From Flavobacteriales bacterium UBA4466 (lineage in GTDB: Bacteria; Bacteroidota; Bacteroidia; Flavobacteriales_D; Sanyastnellaceae): 64,000 nt of DNA. The position numbers and the translations under genes were made by a program. The DNA is taken from NCBI GenBank assembly GCA_905182895.1, contig CAJJDD010000004.1, positions 62,001-126,000 of the forward strand. Direction: 5' to 3'. The notes under the pieces are model-generated. The model was not told the DNA's origin and made no database searches. It saw nothing but the letters and a program-made list of their open reading frames with translations. Below, in pieces: positions 58,638-64,000 of the stretch (the stretch's first letter is position 1; every line of letters begins with the position of its first letter).

Positions 58638-61304
58638 ATGCCTTTGTTCGTTTTGATGTTATCATTTTTGTTCATCTCATTCAGCAGCGTTGCAACGCAC
58701 ATAGTAGGTGGTGAGATTTTTTATTCTAAGCTAGCTGGTGATTCTTATGAAATTACTTTAATTGTCTATCGAGATTGTGGTCCCGATAATACTTTAGGAA
58801 CAGGCTTTGATGATATTGCGCTAGTAGGGGTTTATAATAATGGAAACTTGCTTAATGAATTAAATTTATCACTAAGCGATGCGGAAATTTCTTTTGTTCC
58901 CATAAGCTTAGAAAACCCGTGTTTCATTCTTCCTCCTAACTTATGTATACAGCAGGTGGTTTATCGGACTACTCTTAATCTAACTCCAATTTTCGGGGGT
59001 TATGATTTGGTCTACCAAAGATGCTGCAGAAACGAAAGTATAGCTAACTTAGTAAATCCAGGAGACACAGGAATGACCATGTGGGCCACCATTCCTGGTT
59101 CAGAAACTAATGCAGAAGGAATAAATAATTCTGCCACATTTAATAATACACCTCCAGTGGCCATGTGTCTCGGAGGTGAGTTTTTCTTTGACCATTCAGC
59201 TACGGATATAGATGGAGATTTACTGTCTTATGAATTATGTACCCCATTCTTTGGTGGTGACCCAGACAATCCTGCACCTAACCCACCTGCCCCACCCTTT
59301 AATGAGATTTTATGGGGACCAGGGTATTCTAACGAAATTCAGGTAGCCTCAGAGCCTAATTTCCAAATAGACCCAGTAACAGGACAAATGACAGGAACGC
59401 CAACTCAGCTAGGAAGGTATGCCGTGGGTATTTGCGTCAGCGAATACAGAAACGGGCAGCTCATTAACACAACTATGAGAGATTTTCAGTACCAAGTTAC
59501 TAGCTGCGACCCTAATATTATAGCTGCTATTCCTAATCAAACTCAGTTTTGTGATGGGCTTTCTTTTCAATTCGAGAATGAGTCGTTCAATGCTAGTTCA
59601 TTCTTTTGGGATTTCGGTGACCCTAACTCTAGTCAGGACACCTCATCTATAAACTCTCCTTTTTATGCTTACTCAGTAGAAGGTGAATATGAAGTAACTT
59701 TAATAGCCAATCCTACTTGGCCATGCGCTGATACAACCAGTAATTTCTACAATGCTTATCCTCCATTAGAAGCCATAATAGAAAGCGTCATATTTGAGTG
59801 CAATAATGGAACTCCTGAATATACCTTTACAGGGTCAGATAATTATGATCAAGGGGCTGAATTTGTCTGGAGTTTTACTCCCGAATTTGATAGTGAAACT
59901 TTCAATAACTCCGAATTAACTCAAGATGCTCCTGAAGCGGGGGATTACGTTTTATCTTATTCTGTTACAGAGAATGACTGTGATGCCACTGAAACCTATA
60001 ACTTATCGGTTCCACCGGAGCCTGAAGCGATTTTAAGCAGTCAAACTTTATTTTGTAATGGGTTTACATTTGATTTTGAGAATGAATCAACAGATGGAGA
60101 ACTATTTTCGTGGGACTTTGGAGTAATTGGCTCAGACAACGATGTTAGCGGAGTCTTCGAACCTTCATTCACCTTCCCAGACTCAGGAGACTACACAGTA
60201 AACTTAGAAGTATTTAGTCAGAACACCTGCCCAGATGCAGTATCTTCAACTTATTCAATTCAAGGATTACTAGATCCGTTTTTTACGATCCCCAGACCCT
60301 CAATGCTTCAATGGTCACAGCTTTGATTTTCAGGCTTCAGGATTTGATTCCCAGAACCCTACAATAGATTGGGACTTCGGGCTAAACGCTTCCCCTACTG
60401 GCTCTGACCAGCCTATTGTCAACAATGTAACATGGAGTTCTTCTGGTAATTACCAAGTTGATTTGGCCATCTCAGAAAACAATTGCACAAAAGTAATTAG
60501 TCAAAATATTTCTATAGTAGCCAATCCTATTCCTGACTTCTTCCTTTTTGGAGATGAAGGCTGCCCACCACTTACGGTTAATTTCTTCAATGCTTCAGAG
60601 TCTGAAGTTCCACTAATGTACACTTGGGATTTTGGTGATGGACAATCATCAGAAGAAGTAAATCCTACCCATCAATATAGTGCTCCTGGAGTCTATGACG
60701 TTTCTCTAGTAGTCACCTCTAGCACTGGATGCTCCAGATGAAGTTAATGTTTCTTATCAAGATATAATAAACGTATACCCTACTCCTACTGCTGGATTCG
60801 AATCTGATTTATACACTGTTTCATACCTAGAGCCTACAGTAAACATCACAAACACCAGTACTGGAGAAACCTCCTGTTTTTATGATTTTGGAGATGGCGC
60901 TTTTACTACAGACTGCAACCCCACTCATGATTTTGAAGATGTAGGCTTTTTAGAAGTCGTTCAAACTGTCTACAAACAATTTCGGCTGTTTTGATATAGC
61001 TACTGTCATGATAACTGTGGAGGGACATTTATTTTACGCTCCCAATACATTCACCCAAATAATGACGGTCTAAATGAAATATTTAAACCCTCTAGCTGTA
61101 GGCGTCTCTAAATATGAATTTAGAATCTTTAATAGATGGGGAGAAGTTATATTCGAAACAGAAGACCACAATCAAGGATGGAATGGTTCTGTAAATAGAG
61201 GGTCAAGCTACGCTCCTAACGGCACGTATACTTATCAAGTAATAGTTAATGACTTTACTGGCTATCCTCACGAATACAATGGCCATGTTACCTTAACTAG
61301 ATAA
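58638..61304 (+). CDS. Secreted PKD protein with T9SS type-B (gliding motility-associated) C-terminus; frameshifted
   Basis: ORFs 58596-60326, 60463-60741, 61074-61304: ATHIVGGEIFYSKLAGDSYEITLIVYRDCGPDN, PKD YTWDFGDGQSSEEVNPTHQYSAPGVYDVSLVV, C-terminus YEFRIFNRWGEVIFETEDHNQGWNGSVNRG...GHVTLTR. Confidence 0.88.
58687..58698. repeat. 12-bp palindrome GCGTTGCAACGC, perfect copy (inside the T9SS type-B gene)
   Basis: Read directly from the sequence. Confidence 0.9.
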
Positions 61305-61398
61305 TTCCCTTACATGTATTAATTTGTACAATTTTATTGGATTCTCATAAATTTTTCTACATTTGGAAACAGTAAGAACAAATTTTAAAGATTTAAAT

Positions 61399-61764
61399 AT
61401 GTCAGACGGGAACAATCAAGATGATATTTTTTCAAAAGCAGTAAGAGCTGGAAAGCGTACTTACTTTTTTGATGTGAAGACGACAAGAGGAAACGATTTA
61501 TACCTCACCATCACTGAGAGTAAGAGGAAGTACGATGATGACGGTAATTTCTCTTACGAAAAGCACAAGTTATTTCTTTATAAGGAAGACTTCGATAAGT
61601 TCTCTGACGGACTAGTCGAAACTGTAGATAAAATTAAAGAGCTTCAAGCCTCAGGAAACTATTCTAAAGAATCTCCAATGGATAAAGTAGAGAGTACTGA
61701 AGAAATCTCAGAAGACACTTTGACTGACGAAGAGTTTTCTGATGTGAAATTTGAAGATTTATAG
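61399..61764 (+). CDS. PUR-alpha-like / DUF3276 family protein
   Basis: DDIFSKAVRAGKRTYFFDVKTTRGNDLYLTITESKRKYDDDGNFSYEKHKLFLYKEDFDKFSDGL. Confidence 0.85.
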   Translation: MSDGNNQDDIFSKAVRAGKRTYFFDVKTTRGNDLYLTITESKRKYDDDGNFSYEKHKLFLYKEDFDKFSDGLVETVDKIKELQASGNYSKESPMDKVESTEEISEDTLTDEEFSDVKFEDL

Positions 61765-61788
61765 AATAAAAAAAGTTAGTGAATATTT

Positions 61789-61814
61789 AAATGCTGGCAT
61801 AGCCAGCATTTTTT
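61789..61814 (+). terminator. Rho-independent terminator
   Basis: AATGCTGGC ATA GCCAGCATT followed by T-run. Confidence 0.8.
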
Positions 61815-61838
61815 ATGAAATTTAAAAAATGACCACTT

Positions 61839-62543
61839 TTGAAAGATAATAACATAGGAGACGCATTTAGACAGAGAACATGGAACGAGACTAAATCCAA
61901 TGACAGCTGGTCCATTTTTAAAATTATGGCTGAGCTAGTAGAGGGATATGATAGAATGCAAAAAATAGGCCCTTGTGTTTCTATTTTTGGTTCAGCTAGA
62001 ACGAAACCAGACAATAAGTATTATCAAATGGCTGATGATATCGGGTTTTTACTGACGAAGAAAGGATACGGGGTTATAACTGGAGGAGGCCCAGGGATTA
62101 TGGAAGCCGGTAATAAAGGAGCTCAAAGAGGTGGTGGGACTTCAGTAGGACTGAACATCGACCTTCCATTTGAGCAGTCTAGCAATCCTTATGTCGATAA
62201 CAATAAGAATATCGATTTTGACTACTTCTTCGTAAGAAAAGTGATGTTCGTTAAATACTCACAGGGATTTATAGTAATGCCTGGCGGATTCGGAACATTA
62301 GATGAACTCTTCGAGTCATTAACATTAATTCAAACCCTGAAAATAGCTCGATTCCCTATTATTTTGGTAAGTAAGAGTTTCTGGGCGGGATTAATTGACT
62401 GGATCAAGACTACCTTACTCGAAGCTGAGAATAACATTTCTGAAAAGGATTTGGACCTATTCGTTATGGTAGATACGGCTGAAGAGGCAGTAAAAGAAAT
62501 AGATAATTTCTATCAGAAATATTTACTTAAGCCTAATTTCTAG
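61839..62543 (+). CDS. LOG/TIGR00730-family Rossmann-fold protein (TTG start)
   Basis: CVSIFGSARTKPDNKYYQMADDIGFLLTKKGYGVITGGGPGIMEAGNKGAQRGGGTSVGLNI...FVMPGGFGTLDELFE (PGGxGTxxE). Confidence 0.92.
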   Translation: MKDNNIGDAFRQRTWNETKSNDSWSIFKIMAELVEGYDRMQKIGPCVSIFGSARTKPDNKYYQMADDIGFLLTKKGYGVITGGGPGIMEAGNKGAQRGGGTSVGLNIDLPFEQSSNPYVDNNKNIDFDYFFVRKVMFVKYSQGFIVMPGGFGTLDELFESLTLIQTLKIARFPIILVSKSFWAGLIDWIKTTLLEAENNISEKDLDLFVMVDTAEEAVKEIDNFYQKYLLKPNF

Positions 62544-62595
62544 AGGTTATTTGGACTAATTAATGAAAAGTATCTCTTGATTGGCACTATAAGTT

Positions 62596-64000
62596 TTAAT
62601 AAAAATAGATTTTTGAAATGCAAAAGCAACTAGGGCATGCTACTCCACCTTTTTTTCTTTTTGGAGCACGCTTTAACTTGTCTTTACAGTACCACGGTCT
62701 AAACATGGTATATTTAAAACTAAAATAGAAGTCTGCTCCATATGTTCTACCGACTCCTATTAAACTACCTAGATTATCCGTACCAAAGATTACTGAATAA
62801 ATTCTTATGGCAGCTCCTACCCTTAGCTTTTGATAATTTTGAATGGTTAGCGGCAAAGCCACTTCTACCTGTCTTCTCTCGTATCTAGGGGTAATAGAAA
62901 ACGTACTATTTCTTTTAACCCCTAATTTTCTTTTTCTAGAAAATCCATGGATTAAAGTAGAGTTGGCATAAAATCCTTTACCGAAATTATAATCAAACTG
63001 GGCACTTAATGCTGTAGGAAGAGCCATTCGATAACTGCTGTTTTCAGAATCACTAGACAAACGCAAAAGCTCTTCATTTATCAATGCGTCTACCTCAGCT
63101 AACCTCCGCTGGGTCAGCGCCACCATAATCTTCCCAAACTACAGAATCTTCGATGCTAAACTCCCTATAAAAGCCGTTCTTCATCCGCTACTCCTACCTA
63201 CATCTAAAAGACTGACCCCAAACTTGTACTGATAGTCTTTTAGCTTGCACTGCCCTGCCGCATGAGGCAGGTAACCCTGGGCGCTCTTCTTCATTTTCTT
63301 ATAAGTAAACCCCAGATCTAAACCGAGTCCAGATCCATTTCCTAGAATACCAGAAGCTCCTTCCTGATCAGATGATATATTCGGAAGGCCATATTCTCCT
63401 GCAAACTCAAACGAATTTAGTACAGAATCATTTTGTACTTGATAATTCCACTTTTGTACATTTAATCCCGCACCAGCTAATCCATTTAAATACTTTAAGT
63501 TTCCTCCTAAGGTGTACATATCACGACCGCTTTGGCTTATTATATATGAAAAATTAGCTCCGTATTCCAACCAGGACAAAGATCCTATATTCGCATTGCT
63601 AGTGGTGTATTCATTGCCTAATTGATCTTCGAAATCAAAGCCATTCTCAGCATGATTAGCTAAGTGAGCAGGGACTCCACTTACAGAGGTAACGCTTCTT
63701 AGATTCATAAATAGACCCCCACCAAATTTTCCGTAAGAAACGCTTAAACTTGGCCCATGAATCTGAACATCTACATAAGCTGAATATGGAGCTCCACCTC
63801 GGTCATATAAGGGCTCTGTTTCATTTCCTGCTGCTCCTTCTCTGGAGATAGCTAACAAGTTGCTATTAAAGTATGCATAGTCATTTAATACATAGGTCGA
63901 AGCACCTACAATATTGAAATCTATAAACGCTTTAGAATCTGCAGAGCTCGAAGGATTCAAAAAAATCGTATTCGCAGGTGCGTAGTTACTGTTCGCTATC
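62596..64000 (-). CDS. DUF5723-like outer-membrane protein, frameshifted, N-terminus beyond the right edge
   Basis: ORFs 63181-63960 and 62596-63126; open upstream as IANSNYAPANTIFLNPSSSADSKAFIDFNIVGASTYVLNDYAYF to the window end. Confidence 0.7.

Noticed and set aside
1-64000. CRISPR array, transposase, integrase, prophage, rRNA operon or classic defence system
   Set aside because: No regularly spaced direct repeats, no DDE/integrase motifs, no capsid/terminase genes and no rRNA sequence recognised on reading both strands.

Overview
This is a 64-kb bacterial chromosomal window from a Bacteroidota (Flavobacteriia-like) genome. It is AT-rich and shows Bacteroidetes-type promoters, PorP/SprF proteins and many large secreted proteins with gliding-motility/T9SS type-B C-termini. 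Housekeeping genes recognised: truA, uvrA, msrB, sucC, mnmA, lolD-like, tRNA-His, a fused IcmF-type acyl-CoA mutase and two ECF sigma factors. A small glycan locus encodes GT4, an asparagine-synthetase-like protein and a flippase. At least seven giant secreted/adhesin genes are present. Many genes, including essential ones, are split by +/-1 frameshifts, several at homopolymers. This points to sequence or assembly errors more than to pseudogenes, so I annotate merged loci. The most interesting observations are: (1) a dispersed 12-bp near-palindromic DNA word (GCGTTGCAACGC / GCGTAGCAATGG family) found in all reading frames; (2) a secreted protein with a lysyl-oxidase domain that keeps the Cu-binding His motif and the Lys/Tyr pair of the LTQ cofactor; (3) an ECF sigma factor next to a putative membrane anti-sigma factor whose ectodomain resembles PKD plus a T9SS type-B C-terminus; (4) a MopE-like plus dockerin-like C-terminal module shared by two secreted proteins; (5) a hotdog-thioesterase fragment embedded inside an adhesin gene. 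No CRISPR array, transposase, prophage or rRNA was recognised.
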